Virus record (IMG/VR): IMGVR_UViG_3300042731_000477
Coordinates: 1 to 37,298 of that record
Strand: one strand, 5' to 3'
Length of the DNA stretch: 37,298 nucleotides
Source: a virus
Positions within the stretch are counted from its first letter, which is position 1. The number at the start of each line of letters is the position of its first letter. Shown in pieces: positions 31,525 to 37,298 of the stretch. A program made the translations under genes and the position numbers. Below the pieces are notes generated by a model that saw nothing but the letters and a program-made list of their open reading frames with translations, searched no databases and was not told where the DNA came from.

Positions 31525-32142
31525 ATGAGTAAGCGAAGTGTAGCACAGTTATCAGATGTGCAAATCAAGAACAGACTAAAGGCGTGGCTTAATGAGGCTC
31601 TCGAAAACCTTGATGTGTGGGAAGATGGAAAGCAGTGGTACAGCGAGGCGCAGAGTTTCGTTTGGGAAACTGCATTTCAGTTAGAGTATACTAACTACGA
31701 GGTGGCTTGTATTGTCGCTATCCTAAGCCCTAACAACAGATGGGAAAGGAATAAGGTTGACACTATCACGGTGCTAAAGGCATTCCGTGCAGGACTCGGA
31801 CACGACCAGGTAAAAGTGTGTACCTATACTGCGAACAAAAAGAAAGCCTTTGACTTCCTCGCAGGTAATGTAGACCTCAGTTACAAGAGTCCAAAGACTC
31901 ACAGCTTTGCTATGAATGTCGGGCTACAAAGTCCCGACCATATCACTGTGGACAAATGGCATCTGCGTGCCTGCGTTGGTAAACCACACGAGGGTGTGTA
32001 CCCTGCTGTTGAGAGTTGCACCGCTGCACAGTACCGCAGAGTTGAGCGACTTACCGCAGAAGTTGCACAGAGTTTCGGCTTGAAGGGCTATGAGGCTCAA
32101 GCAATTATTTGGGTGATGATAAAAAAGATTTGGGAAAGATAG
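31525..32142 (+). CDS. conserved phage protein, DUF7178-like
   Basis: The 205-aa protein carries blocks I associate with a widespread uncharacterised phage family: EVACIVAILSPNNRWERNKV, SPKTHSFAMNVG, HITVDKWHLRACVG, and GLKGYEAQAIIWVMIKKIWER. The helical layout, with a conserved LSPNNRW and DKWHLR, has some likeness to helix-hairpin-helix glycosylase folds, but no catalytic Lys/Asp pair can be assigned. The gene is placed in the early operon. Function unknown; a DNA-related role is tentative. Confidence 0.55.
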   Translation: MSKRSVAQLSDVQIKNRLKAWLNEALENLDVWEDGKQWYSEAQSFVWETAFQLEYTNYEVACIVAILSPNNRWERNKVDTITVLKAFRAGLGHDQVKVCTYTANKKKAFDFLAGNVDLSYKSPKTHSFAMNVGLQSPDHITVDKWHLRACVGKPHEGVYPAVESCTAAQYRRVERLTAEVAQSFGLKGYEAQAIIWVMIKKIWER

Positions 32143-32160
32143 AAATTATAGTTACATTGC
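32130..32160 (+). promoter_or_regulatory. candidate early promoter upstream of 32177
   Basis: TTG (32130-32132), 20 bases, then TACATTGC (32153-32160), followed by the leader TTGCATAAA-AA-TTAGAA directly before the ATG. The same TTG-N20-TAnATTGC arrangement is found at 33615-33645. It is close to, but lacks one T of, the TAnnTTTG box. Confidence 0.45.
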
Positions 32161-32176
32161 ATAAAAATTAGAAAGC

Positions 32177-32419
32177 ATGGGACAGATTTATTTAGAGATT
32201 GGAGACTTAACCTACGAGGTTTTGTACACTGAAAGCATTTGGGGTGATGAGGGAGACTACGATACTCCCCCATACTACGAATGGGAATGGGACATTGATG
32301 AGGTAACCGTACATGGAGAGTATGGCGATGGCCAAGATGTATTCTTCAGCGACCTATCAGATGAGGTGCAGGAGGAAATTAACGAGAGTATTGACAGACA
32401 AATAGGAGAATCAATTTAA
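32177..32419 (+). CDS. acidic hypothetical protein
   Basis: The 80-aa protein is very acidic (GDEGDYDTPPYYEWEWDIDE; DLSDEVQEEINESIDRQIGE) with many aromatic residues in the first half. Small, highly acidic phage proteins may mimic DNA and inhibit restriction or DNA-binding enzymes, but this is only inference from charge. It starts a new transcript according to the promoter candidate upstream. Confidence 0.55.
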   Translation: MGQIYLEIGDLTYEVLYTESIWGDEGDYDTPPYYEWEWDIDEVTVHGEYGDGQDVFFSDLSDEVQEEINESIDRQIGESI

Positions 32420-32431
32420 CAACAACGAAAG

Positions 32432-32605
32432 ATGAGAGCAGATTTTTACCCAGCGGATAACGAGCAGTTAGCACTAATGGATTTAGTGATTCGCGAATTG
32501 AGAATGAGAGGGCAGAGTATGGATAACTACAATGTCCAAGAGGCAGCGTACCGCCAAGCGATTAGCGATGGTGCAATGAGAACCGATAATTACTTTGCCG
32601 TATGA
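32432..32605 (+). CDS. 57-aa hypothetical protein
   Basis: The frame starts at 32432 with MRADFYPADNEQLALMDLVI and ends overlapping the next ATG by 4 bases (ATGA). It is helical with mixed charge (RELRMRGQSMDNYNVQEAAY). Coupling to the next gene supports it. No function is recognised. Confidence 0.5.
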   Translation: MRADFYPADNEQLALMDLVIRELRMRGQSMDNYNVQEAAYRQAISDGAMRTDNYFAV

Positions 32606-32925
32606 GACTATCAATAGAAGAACAAAAGAGATTGTTGGAATGTGTTATTCACGAGTACCGACAAGCAAGTAAACACGGGTGGTTCAAAGGTTGGCACTGC
32701 GTACAATCGTTTGACCGACACAGCCCCTGCAAGAATGTATGCTTTACTACGCCATCAGGCACGGAGATTAAAGTGTTCATTCCGAACAGCACAGATTACT
32801 GTGAGCATACCGAGCAGTTCAATTCGTTAGATGCGTGGATTAGCGACATCGGACCAGATGAATTTGCCAATGAGGAAGTATTGATAGATTACTTATTAGA
32901 ACAAGAACAAAAAGGACTCATATAA
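32602..32925 (+). CDS. hypothetical protein with Cys/His residues
   Basis: The 107-aa protein contains several Cys, His and Trp residues (HGWFKGWHCVQSFDRHSPCK, then YCEHTEQFNSLDAWI) and an acidic C-terminus. A metal-binding site is possible, but the spacing fits no standard zinc finger. It is tightly packed between neighbours (2-base gap). No family is known. Confidence 0.55.
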   Translation: MRLSIEEQKRLLECVIHEYRQASKHGWFKGWHCVQSFDRHSPCKNVCFTTPSGTEIKVFIPNSTDYCEHTEQFNSLDAWISDIGPDEFANEEVLIDYLLEQEQKGLI

Positions 32926-32927
32926 CA

Positions 32928-33116
32928 ATGAAAGGATTACATAACGGAGGTACTATTAGAACCTCAAGAAACAAAGAACTTATTTTAGAATATGCTCAGT
33001 GGGTTATGAGCGAATGCGACAACCCTATTGATGAGATTGAATGGTTGATTTATTACGGGAGTGATGATGTTTACGAGGGAATTTTAGATTGGGAATTAGC
33101 ATACAAAAACAAATAG
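32928..33116 (+). CDS. 62-aa hypothetical protein
   Basis: It begins MKGLHNGGTIRTSRNKELIL and ends in YEGILDWELAYKNK. The sequence is helical and aromatic in the second half (IEWLIYYGSDDVYEGILDWE). It lies 3 bases before the RadC-like gene. No family is recognised. Confidence 0.5.
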   Translation: MKGLHNGGTIRTSRNKELILEYAQWVMSECDNPIDEIEWLIYYGSDDVYEGILDWELAYKNK

Positions 33117-33119
33117 ACA

Positions 33120-33575
33120 ATGGAAAAGAAAGTATTTTTAGGAGAGGTATCAGTTACCTACAACAAAGCAGAGGAGCGCAAGCTTTATTCAATCCGCTCA
33201 TCAAACGATGCACACAAACTATTGAGAGAATTGATTGGCGATATGTTGTACCACCAAGAGGTGTTCTGCGCAATGTATCTAACCAAGAGCAACCAAGTAA
33301 TGTGGACTGAGATTGTCAATGTCGGTACGCACACGAGTTGTCAAGTAGATGTGAAGGCGATTGTCAAGCGTGCTTTAGTAGGTGGGTGTAACGCTGTTAT
33401 CTTGGGACACAACCACCCCAGCGGTAACAAAACACCGAGCCAAGCGGATAGAGTAATGACCTCAAAGTTGAAAGATGCATTCAAGTATTTCGACTTAACT
33501 GTACTTGACCACATCATCGTGTGTGAAGATGGGTACTACAGTTTTGCAGACAATGGTGAGCGTAGTTTGTCGTAA
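33120..33575 (+). CDS. RadC-like JAB/MPN domain protein
   Basis: The 151-aa protein consists of one JAB/MPN domain: Glu47 (HQEVF), then ILGHNHPSGNKTPSQAD with His97, His99 and Asp110, the zinc-binding HxH...D set of metal-dependent isopeptidases and RadC. RadC-type proteins are common in phages and mobile elements. Their activity is not settled; a proposed DNA-repair role has been questioned. It lacks the N-terminal helix-hairpin-helix of long RadC. It is part of the early operon. Confidence 0.85.
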   Translation: MEKKVFLGEVSVTYNKAEERKLYSIRSSNDAHKLLRELIGDMLYHQEVFCAMYLTKSNQVMWTEIVNVGTHTSCQVDVKAIVKRALVGGCNAVILGHNHPSGNKTPSQADRVMTSKLKDAFKYFDLTVLDHIIVCEDGYYSFADNGERSLS

Positions 33576-33581
33576 GGTAAG

Positions 33582-33615
33582 AAGGTGGGTGGATAAAAAA
33601 ATATCCATCTACCTT
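33582..33615 (+). terminator. hairpin after the RadC-like gene, weak terminator or RNA element
   Basis: Arms AAGGTGGGTGGATA (33582-33595) and TATCCATCTACCTT (33602-33615) pair over 14 positions with two G-T wobbles, around an A-rich loop. There is no run of T after it, so it is better seen as a transcript boundary or stability element. A promoter candidate overlaps its right edge. Confidence 0.55.
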
Positions 33616-33645
33616 TGGTGGTTCGGAAAATAAATTATAAATTGC
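33615..33645 (+). promoter_or_regulatory. candidate early promoter upstream of 33667
   Basis: TTG (33615-33617), 20 bases, then TAAATTGC (33638-33645). The spacing and box match those at 32130-32160. The start of transcription would leave a short AT-rich leader before the ATG at 33667. Confidence 0.45.
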
Positions 33646-33666
33646 AGAAAATTAATTACAATAGAT

Positions 33667-33927
33667 ATGAAAGCAAGTATTAAAAATCAAATTGCAGATG
33701 CTATGAACTCAGGTAAGTTTGTAGCAGGTACTTACCTCAAGAAGAATGGCGAGGTAACTAAGTTTCACGGAAGAGCTGGGGTGCATAAGCACACAAAGGG
33801 TGGTGTCAGTTGCCTCAACCCAAACAACTTCTTGATATGGGACATCAAGCGTGAGCGTTATATGGCGTTGATTCCTGACAATGTGCTGACACTAACAGCG
33901 AGTAATAACCTTTATGAGACTATCTAA
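33667..33927 (+). CDS. small basic hypothetical protein
   Basis: The 86-aa product has a beta-rich layout with basic residues (AGTYLKKNGEVTKFHGRAGV, HKHTKGGVSC) and ends in RYMALIPDNVLTLTASNN. It resembles small phage proteins with a 'NFLIWDIKRERYM' core, but I cannot name a family. DNA or RNA binding would suit the charge. Confidence 0.55.
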   Translation: MKASIKNQIADAMNSGKFVAGTYLKKNGEVTKFHGRAGVHKHTKGGVSCLNPNNFLIWDIKRERYMALIPDNVLTLTASNNLYETI

Positions 33928-33928
33928 T

Positions 33929-34117
33929 ATGGAAGAGTTGACAAGACACGAACAGATTGTATGCTACGCAGACCAGGTGTGTCGCGGTAGTATTATTGAC
34001 AACACGATTGATGCGCTATTCACTGCCATCAACAATGAGATTGATGCGCTTGATGTACCGAGTGATATGCGAGAAGAATTATTTGATTATATTAACTCAA
34101 CATTTAGTGTAGGATGA
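33929..34117 (+). CDS. 62-aa acidic hypothetical protein
   Basis: I start at 33929 (MEELTRHEQIVCYADQVCRG), just after the upstream stop; another in-frame ATG at 33914 overlaps that gene. The product is helical and acidic (NEIDALDVPSDMREELFDYI). The stop overlaps the next ATG by 4 bases (ATGA at 34114). Function unknown. Confidence 0.5.
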   Translation: MEELTRHEQIVCYADQVCRGSIIDNTIDALFTAINNEIDALDVPSDMREELFDYINSTFSVG

Positions 34118-34302
34118 AAGAGATAGAACTTGAATTGTTGATTAGCGACTGCCTCAACAAGAGTAACTTTTGGAAGATGCTTGACCACGCTCTAAAGACT
34201 GAGCATAACTTTCGTATGGATAGCGATGATGTTCATGTGTTTGCTTGTGAGGTCGAAGCATTTATGGCTCACTATATACTTAACTACGAACCATATGAGT
34301 AA
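34114..34302 (+). CDS. 62-aa hypothetical protein
   Basis: The helical product (MKEIELELLISDCLNKSNFW; DVHVFACEVEAFMAHYILNY) is coupled to both neighbours by short overlaps (4 and 8 bases). No motif is recognised. Confidence 0.5.
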   Translation: MKEIELELLISDCLNKSNFWKMLDHALKTEHNFRMDSDDVHVFACEVEAFMAHYILNYEPYE

Positions 34303-34444
34303 ACTTAGATATGAGGTTCATTGGGATGGAGAACTTGTTACATACAAGCAGGGGTTTGACACCATCTCTGAAGCACGAATGGCGCTGGCCTTACACAATA
34401 GTAGAAACTCCCGAATAATTGTTTTTTTAGATGAAGATAGCTGA
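34295..34444 (+). CDS. 49-aa hypothetical protein
   Basis: The preferred start is MSKLRYEVHWDGELVTYKQG (34295), 8 bases inside the preceding gene; the frame is open further upstream but only out of frame with that gene. The fold looks like a small beta-alpha-beta unit (FDTISEARMALALHNS, IIVFLDEDS). The end overlaps the next ATG. Confidence 0.5.
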   Translation: MSKLRYEVHWDGELVTYKQGFDTISEARMALALHNSRNSRIIVFLDEDS

Positions 34445-34748
34445 TGACTTACTGCTTAAAGCAGACCTTGATGTACTGTATTGGGTGCTTGGCGAGGTTG
34501 CTAACAAAGTAAAGGAGGACAATGATTTTATCAAAGTCCTCCTACAACTTGAGCAATTTGTGGAAATCCACAAGACAAGAACCAATGATATGGTTACTTA
34601 TCGAGACACAATAGAGAGAGCAAGGAATGAGTATCGTAGTCTTAAACTAAAATACGATGGAACTCGTGATGCGTTGAAGCATACACGGGATATGTTGCAC
34701 AAAGTTATGAACGAAAAAATGGATATAGATGTTGATAACCAATTCTAA
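34431..34748 (+). CDS. coiled-coil hypothetical protein
   Basis: The 105-aa protein is almost entirely helical with heptad-like spacing (DVLYWVLGEVANKVKEDNDF; RDTIERARNEYRSLKLKYDG; ALKHTRDMLHKVMNEKMDID). It could be an oligomeric adaptor. No family is recognised. It overlaps the previous gene by 14 bases. Confidence 0.55.
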   Translation: MKIADDLLLKADLDVLYWVLGEVANKVKEDNDFIKVLLQLEQFVEIHKTRTNDMVTYRDTIERARNEYRSLKLKYDGTRDALKHTRDMLHKVMNEKMDIDVDNQF

Positions 34749-34824
34749 TTTAGATGACTTCTTGGATGCTGAGTATCAGTATTTGGAGTATTATAATAAT
34801 AGTATTAATAGTAATATCCTTTAA
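34729..34824 (+). CDS. 31-aa microprotein running into the palindrome
   Basis: A short frame starts at 34729 inside the previous gene and reads MLITNSNLDDFLDAEYQYLE followed by YYNNSINSNIL. Its C-terminal codons coincide with the AT-rich repeat element at 34789-34804 and the left palindrome arm. This makes it doubtful as a protein: the DNA element could create the open frame. Included with low confidence. Confidence 0.25.
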   Translation: MLITNSNLDDFLDAEYQYLEYYNNSINSNIL

Positions 34825-34850
34825 GGATATTACTATTTATAATAATAGTA
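34789..34850. repeat. AT-rich direct repeats around a 15-bp palindrome before the sigma-like gene
   Basis: TATTATAATAATAGTA at 34789-34804 is identical to 29681-29696. Its 13-bp core TATAATAATAGTA repeats at 34838-34850, only 1 base before the ATG at 34852. Between them, arms AATAGTAATATCCTT (34807-34821) and AAGGATATTACTATT (34823-34837) form an almost loopless inverted repeat. The arrangement suggests a protein-binding operator or promoter pair controlling the sigma-like gene. Confidence 0.85.
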
Positions 34851-34851
34851 T

Positions 34852-35568
34852 ATGAAAATAACAGAGCAAGATTTCGCAGAGTACTTTCCGAAGGACAATA
34901 GGTTTCTCCACTTCTGCGCCAAGTACTATGGTATGTCTTTCCACAATGATGAGGTAGTAGAGGAAGCATCTTTCCAAGCACTCAAGAATGTTATGCGAAT
35001 GTGGAAGCGCGACCAGGAGTTTGATAACGAGGCAGAGAAAACAGGAATGGTAATGAGTTGCTTTAGGTTTGGTATCCTAAATGCTTACGAGCAGATACGC
35101 AGGAGAAACAAACTTGATATTAGACCCGAATCAGATTACACCTATGGCGATGGCGATGATGAGTACAACAAGTATCTATCATCTGCGGTATCAAGAGACA
35201 GAGAACACGACAATCTTTACGAGTTGATGATTGAGTTCGCTAATACAAGACTGTCAAGACTTGAAAGAGCAGTAGTGTTAGAGCATATCATTGAGCAGAA
35301 AACCTACACACAGATAGCCAACGAATACGAAACAACAGTGTCCGCACTGCGTTTAGCAAGAGAGAGAGCATTAAATAAACTAAGAGTATATGTCAAGAAA
35401 ATCACAAGCACCGAGCATACTAAAGACAAACAAGATAATAAACGAGGATACATTAGCAGTTCTCGTAGCAAACTACGAATCCAAATACTCCTTGAATCCC
35501 TTAGAGAGGAGGAGGCACAGAGAAATCGTTACAGCGAGGCACTGTCTTTCGTTTATCTTGATGAATAG
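34852..35568 (+). CDS. sigma-70-family-like transcription factor
   Basis: Residues about 1-90 look like a sigma region-2 helical bundle (VVEEASFQALKNVMRMWKRD, CFRFGILNAYEQIRRRNK). Residues about 133-181 have the region-4 pattern (LSRLERAVVLEHIIEQKTY, TQIANEYETTVSALRLARER) with a clear helix-turn-helix. It would compete for host RNA polymerase. After residue 180 the frame runs 179 bases over the next gene, and this tail (TSTEHTKDKQDNKRGYISSS ...) may be an overprinted extension or mark a frameshift. A DNA-binding regulator without polymerase contact is an alternative. Confidence 0.65.
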   Translation: MKITEQDFAEYFPKDNRFLHFCAKYYGMSFHNDEVVEEASFQALKNVMRMWKRDQEFDNEAEKTGMVMSCFRFGILNAYEQIRRRNKLDIRPESDYTYGDGDDEYNKYLSSAVSRDREHDNLYELMIEFANTRLSRLERAVVLEHIIEQKTYTQIANEYETTVSALRLARERALNKLRVYVKKITSTEHTKDKQDNKRGYISSSRSKLRIQILLESLREEEAQRNRYSEALSFVYLDE

Positions 35569-35884
35569 ATTTGGGCTGGGGCCAAGCAGAGTTGGTAGGC
35601 TGATAGGCTACGACCACGCGAGTGCAATCAACAGTAACAAGATTGTAAAAGATATGTTGCTTACAAAAAACACCCACTTCTTAGATGAGATAGTAAGATG
35701 GGCTGAGGTGTTTGATGATGTGTTACCTAACGACAACTTATCCAACATCATAATTCAAGAAAGAGTAGAGCGCCTGATGCTATCGTTGACCGATGACAGA
35801 GGCGCAATACTAAACACCCTTGAAAATTTATTGGAAAAATATTCAAAAGAAACAGCAGACTTAGAGTTAAGTGGTGTAATTTAG
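35390..35884 (+). CDS. DnaA domain-IV-like DNA-binding protein
   Basis: The 164-aa protein contains a block resembling the DnaA C-terminal DNA-binding domain: RRRHREIVTARHCLSFILM (basic helix), then LGPSRVGRLIGYDHASAI, corresponding to the GRDHSTV signature of DnaA. There is no AAA+ ATPase domain. Lone DnaA-IV-like proteins occur in some phages; it may bind DnaA-box-like sites at the phage origin or act as a regulator. It overlaps the sigma-like frame by 179 bases in another frame. The C-terminal half is helical (NIIIQERVERLMLSLTDDRG). Confidence 0.65.
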   Translation: MSRKSQAPSILKTNKIINEDTLAVLVANYESKYSLNPLERRRHREIVTARHCLSFILMNRFGLGPSRVGRLIGYDHASAINSNKIVKDMLLTKNTHFLDEIVRWAEVFDDVLPNDNLSNIIIQERVERLMLSLTDDRGAILNTLENLLEKYSKETADLELSGVI

Positions 35885-35905
35885 TAGTAATTAAAAACAA
35901 TTAGT

Positions 35906-36448
35906 ATGAGTGAGTACAAGTTTAAGACAACCAACATCAAAGGAAAAGAGTATGTTGAGGTTAATGAGAGAATCAAGTACTTCCGTTTCTCGGAAGACTA
36001 CAAAGGATGGTCGCTATCATCAGAGATAGTACACCTTGATGCAGACTCCTGCGTTATTCGTGCGGAGATTCGTGATGACCAATGGGTACTAAGAGCAACA
36101 GGCTTCGCCCAGGAAGATAAGTCAAGTAGTTATATCAACAAGACAAGTTATGTGGAGAACTGTGAGACAAGTGCTTGGGGGCGTGCGTTGGCTAATCTTG
36201 GTATTGGCATTGATACTTCGATTGCAAGTAGCAACGAGGTGTCTATGGCTATTGCCAAACAATCAGCACCTGCACAAAGCAAGAGTAAATCTCCTGCTAA
36301 GAATAAGAAGGCTTCTCTATTAGAGTTGACTGATGACATCAAAGCAAAGATGATTCAAGCAGTCAAGGATGGTAAGAAGAATGCAGTTGAGAATGCTATT
36401 GGTAAGTACAAGACTACCGATGCCCAGCTCAAAGAAATATTTGGATAA
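35906..36448 (+). CDS. ssDNA-binding / single-strand annealing-like protein
   Basis: The 180-aa protein has an N-terminal OB- or Rad52-like beta region (IKYFRFSEDYKGWSLSSEIV, SCVIRAEIRDDQWVLRATGF), then SYVENCETSAWGRALANLGI, whose ETSAxGRALA pattern recurs in phage annealing proteins next to exonucleases. A flexible Lys/Ser/Pro linker (SAPAQSKSKSPAKNKK) leads to a C-terminal helical region. Its stop codon overlaps the start of a RecE-like exonuclease gene, forming an annealase-exonuclease pair analogous to Red beta/exo. The exact superfamily needs a profile search. Confidence 0.65.
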   Translation: MSEYKFKTTNIKGKEYVEVNERIKYFRFSEDYKGWSLSSEIVHLDADSCVIRAEIRDDQWVLRATGFAQEDKSSSYINKTSYVENCETSAWGRALANLGIGIDTSIASSNEVSMAIAKQSAPAQSKSKSPAKNKKASLLELTDDIKAKMIQAVKDGKKNAVENAIGKYKTTDAQLKEIFG

Positions 36449-37203
36449 TGGATATAATTGAAAGGTTCAATGATGATGAGGTGTACTATGCGGACAGAGA
36501 GTATCTGTCCAATAGTTCCCTCAAACTGATGAAAGAATCTCCTACCAAGTTTGACTTGTGGAGAAAGAACAAGTGGAGTCAAGCATCGACCTCAGCATTT
36601 GATGTGGGTCGTGCATTGCACGCAAGGTTCTTGGAAGACAAGGTAAACTACACGGGTTGGGAGGGCGCACGAAGAGGTGCTGACTACAAGAACTTCTGTG
36701 CTGAGAACCCTGACACTATCGTGCTAACTAAGAACGACTACCATATCGTTGAAGGTATGTACGATAAACTCAGTAAGGTTGATGCAGTTAAAGAAATCAT
36801 GGGCCTTGATTTTACTCCTGAGTTGCCAGCTGTAAAAACATTTGTTACTGAAAAGGGTAATGAGATTAAGGTTAAAGGTAAGGCTGATGCCCTTGCTTGG
36901 GATGGTGTCAACAACTATCTCGTAGACCTTAAGACTACCAAAGACCCGATGCACAAGTGGAAACGCAACGCATTCTTTAACTATGCACAGCAAGCCGCAT
37001 TATATTCAGAACTGTTTAATGTAAGTGAGTTTTTCTTTTTAGTTGTTCAGAAAGAGTTTCCCTATGAGGTTGGAATATACCGAGCAGGGGACTCTTTCTT
37101 AAGAAAGGGACAGCAAGAACTACAAGATTCACTTAACCTATACGAAAGATTATTTATTGATGGAGAATACAAACCCTACAGCGCAGACATTGATGAGATA
37201 TAG
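36448..37203 (+). CDS. RecE/YqaJ-type PD-(D/E)XK exonuclease
   Basis: The 251-aa nuclease shows SNSSLKLMKESPTKFDLWRK and GRALHARFLE (His58) near the start, then KVKGKADALAWDGVNNYLVD and LKTTKDPMHK with Asp147 and the D160-x-K162 pair. It also has the YAQQAALY helix at 179-186. These motifs define the RecE/DUF3799-type fold. It should resect double-stranded DNA 5'-to-3', feeding the annealing protein just upstream. The shared base ATG/TAA overlap is typical of such pairs. Confidence 0.85.
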   Translation: MDIIERFNDDEVYYADREYLSNSSLKLMKESPTKFDLWRKNKWSQASTSAFDVGRALHARFLEDKVNYTGWEGARRGADYKNFCAENPDTIVLTKNDYHIVEGMYDKLSKVDAVKEIMGLDFTPELPAVKTFVTEKGNEIKVKGKADALAWDGVNNYLVDLKTTKDPMHKWKRNAFFNYAQQAALYSELFNVSEFFFLVVQKEFPYEVGIYRAGDSFLRKGQQELQDSLNLYERLFIDGEYKPYSADIDEI

Positions 37204-37298
37204 TAGCCTTGAGAATGTAATCATCTCAGGTGTAAGTACCATTACAGGTGTGGCTATAACTGATATGATGTCTAACAGTAAGAAGAAAGAAGTTGCCC
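37193..37298 (+). CDS. 5' part of a small gene cut by the window edge
   Basis: The frame starts MRYSSLENVIISGVSTITGV (37193, 11-base overlap with the exonuclease) and stays open to the edge; another in-frame ATG lies at 37160. Joined to the start of the window the frame continues RPKRVDDY and stops at position 26, giving a 43-aa product (54 aa from 37160), and the next frame would start at position 16. This joining is the local evidence for circularity. The function is unknown. Confidence 0.45.
   Translation, partial: MRYSSLENVIISGVSTITGVAITDMMSNSKKKEVA

Noticed and set aside
33553-33633. 26-aa frame (MVSVVCRKVRRWVDKKI...) overlapping the RadC-like gene end
   Set aside because: It is created largely by the hairpin sequence at 33582-33615 and has no close downstream coupling; an antimicrobial-like charge pattern alone is not enough.
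1-37298. Integrase, CI/Cro-type repressor, tRNA genes, insertion sequences, phage-encoded RNA polymerase
   Set aside because: No tyrosine or serine recombinase motifs, transposase, tRNA cloverleaf or single-subunit RNA polymerase pattern was seen on either strand. Absence by eye is not proof for short or diverged genes.

Overview
This window reads as the genome, or nearly all of it, of a tailed siphovirus-type bacteriophage whose host is most likely a member of the Bacteroidota (Flavobacteriia-like). The phage assignment rests on a full virion set: terminase, portal, XkdF-type protease, major capsid protein, tape measure and collagen-containing fibres. It also rests on a T7-lysozyme-like amidase next to a three-TM holin. 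The host guess rests on the AT-rich composition, weak Shine-Dalgarno sites, promoter-like sequences close to the Bacteroidota form TTG-N(16-20)-TAnnTTTG, and small proteins of a kind I associate with Bacteroidota phages. No integrase, repressor, tRNA, DNA polymerase or primase is recognisable, so a lytic phage using the host replisome is the simplest reading.

Layout: (1) 1-6166, plus strand: DnaB/RecA-like helicase, a PP-loop (PAPS-reductase-like) protein, a MazG-like/Nmad1-like protein, a PD-(D/E)XK-like nuclease, a RusA resolvase, a candidate T4-gp55-like late sigma factor, then a lysis cassette (amidase, Cys-rich microprotein, holin, second Cys-rich microprotein). (2) 6150-6180: a terminator shared by converging transcripts. 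(3) 6163-29551, minus strand, read right to left: CxxC protein, 42-aa basic protein, TerS, TerL, neck/tail completion proteins, tape measure, distal tail proteins, DUF5824-like protein, protease/scaffold, major capsid protein, two paralogous tail-tube candidates, small virion proteins, three fibre/adhesin proteins, portal, connector and two microproteins. The portal is at the far end of this operon from the terminase, which is unusual. (4) 29552-29974: divergent control region with nested AT-rich palindromes and a plus-strand promoter. (5) 29975-37298, plus strand: many small early-type genes, a RadC/JAB protein, a sigma-70-like protein, a DnaA-domain-IV-like protein, a single-strand annealing-like protein and a RecE/YqaJ-like exonuclease.

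The genome has one divergent point near 29.7 kb and one convergent point near 6.16 kb. Joining the window ends gives a closed short reading frame followed by an overlapping start. This fits a circularly permuted complete genome of about 37.3 kb opened inside the plus-strand operon. On that view the annealase, exonuclease, helicase, nuclease and RusA genes form one replication/recombination module that leads into lysis, and the virion operon is a single opposing unit.

The most interesting signals are regulatory. There are two different sigma-like proteins. A recurrent minus-strand motif, TTGTAAATTA, lies in gaps of the virion operon. An AT-rich 13-16 bp element is shared by the divergent control region and the DNA just before the sigma-like gene at 34852. 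Similar TTGCATAAA-type leaders precede several early genes. Function calls come from motif recognition alone; no database search was possible.
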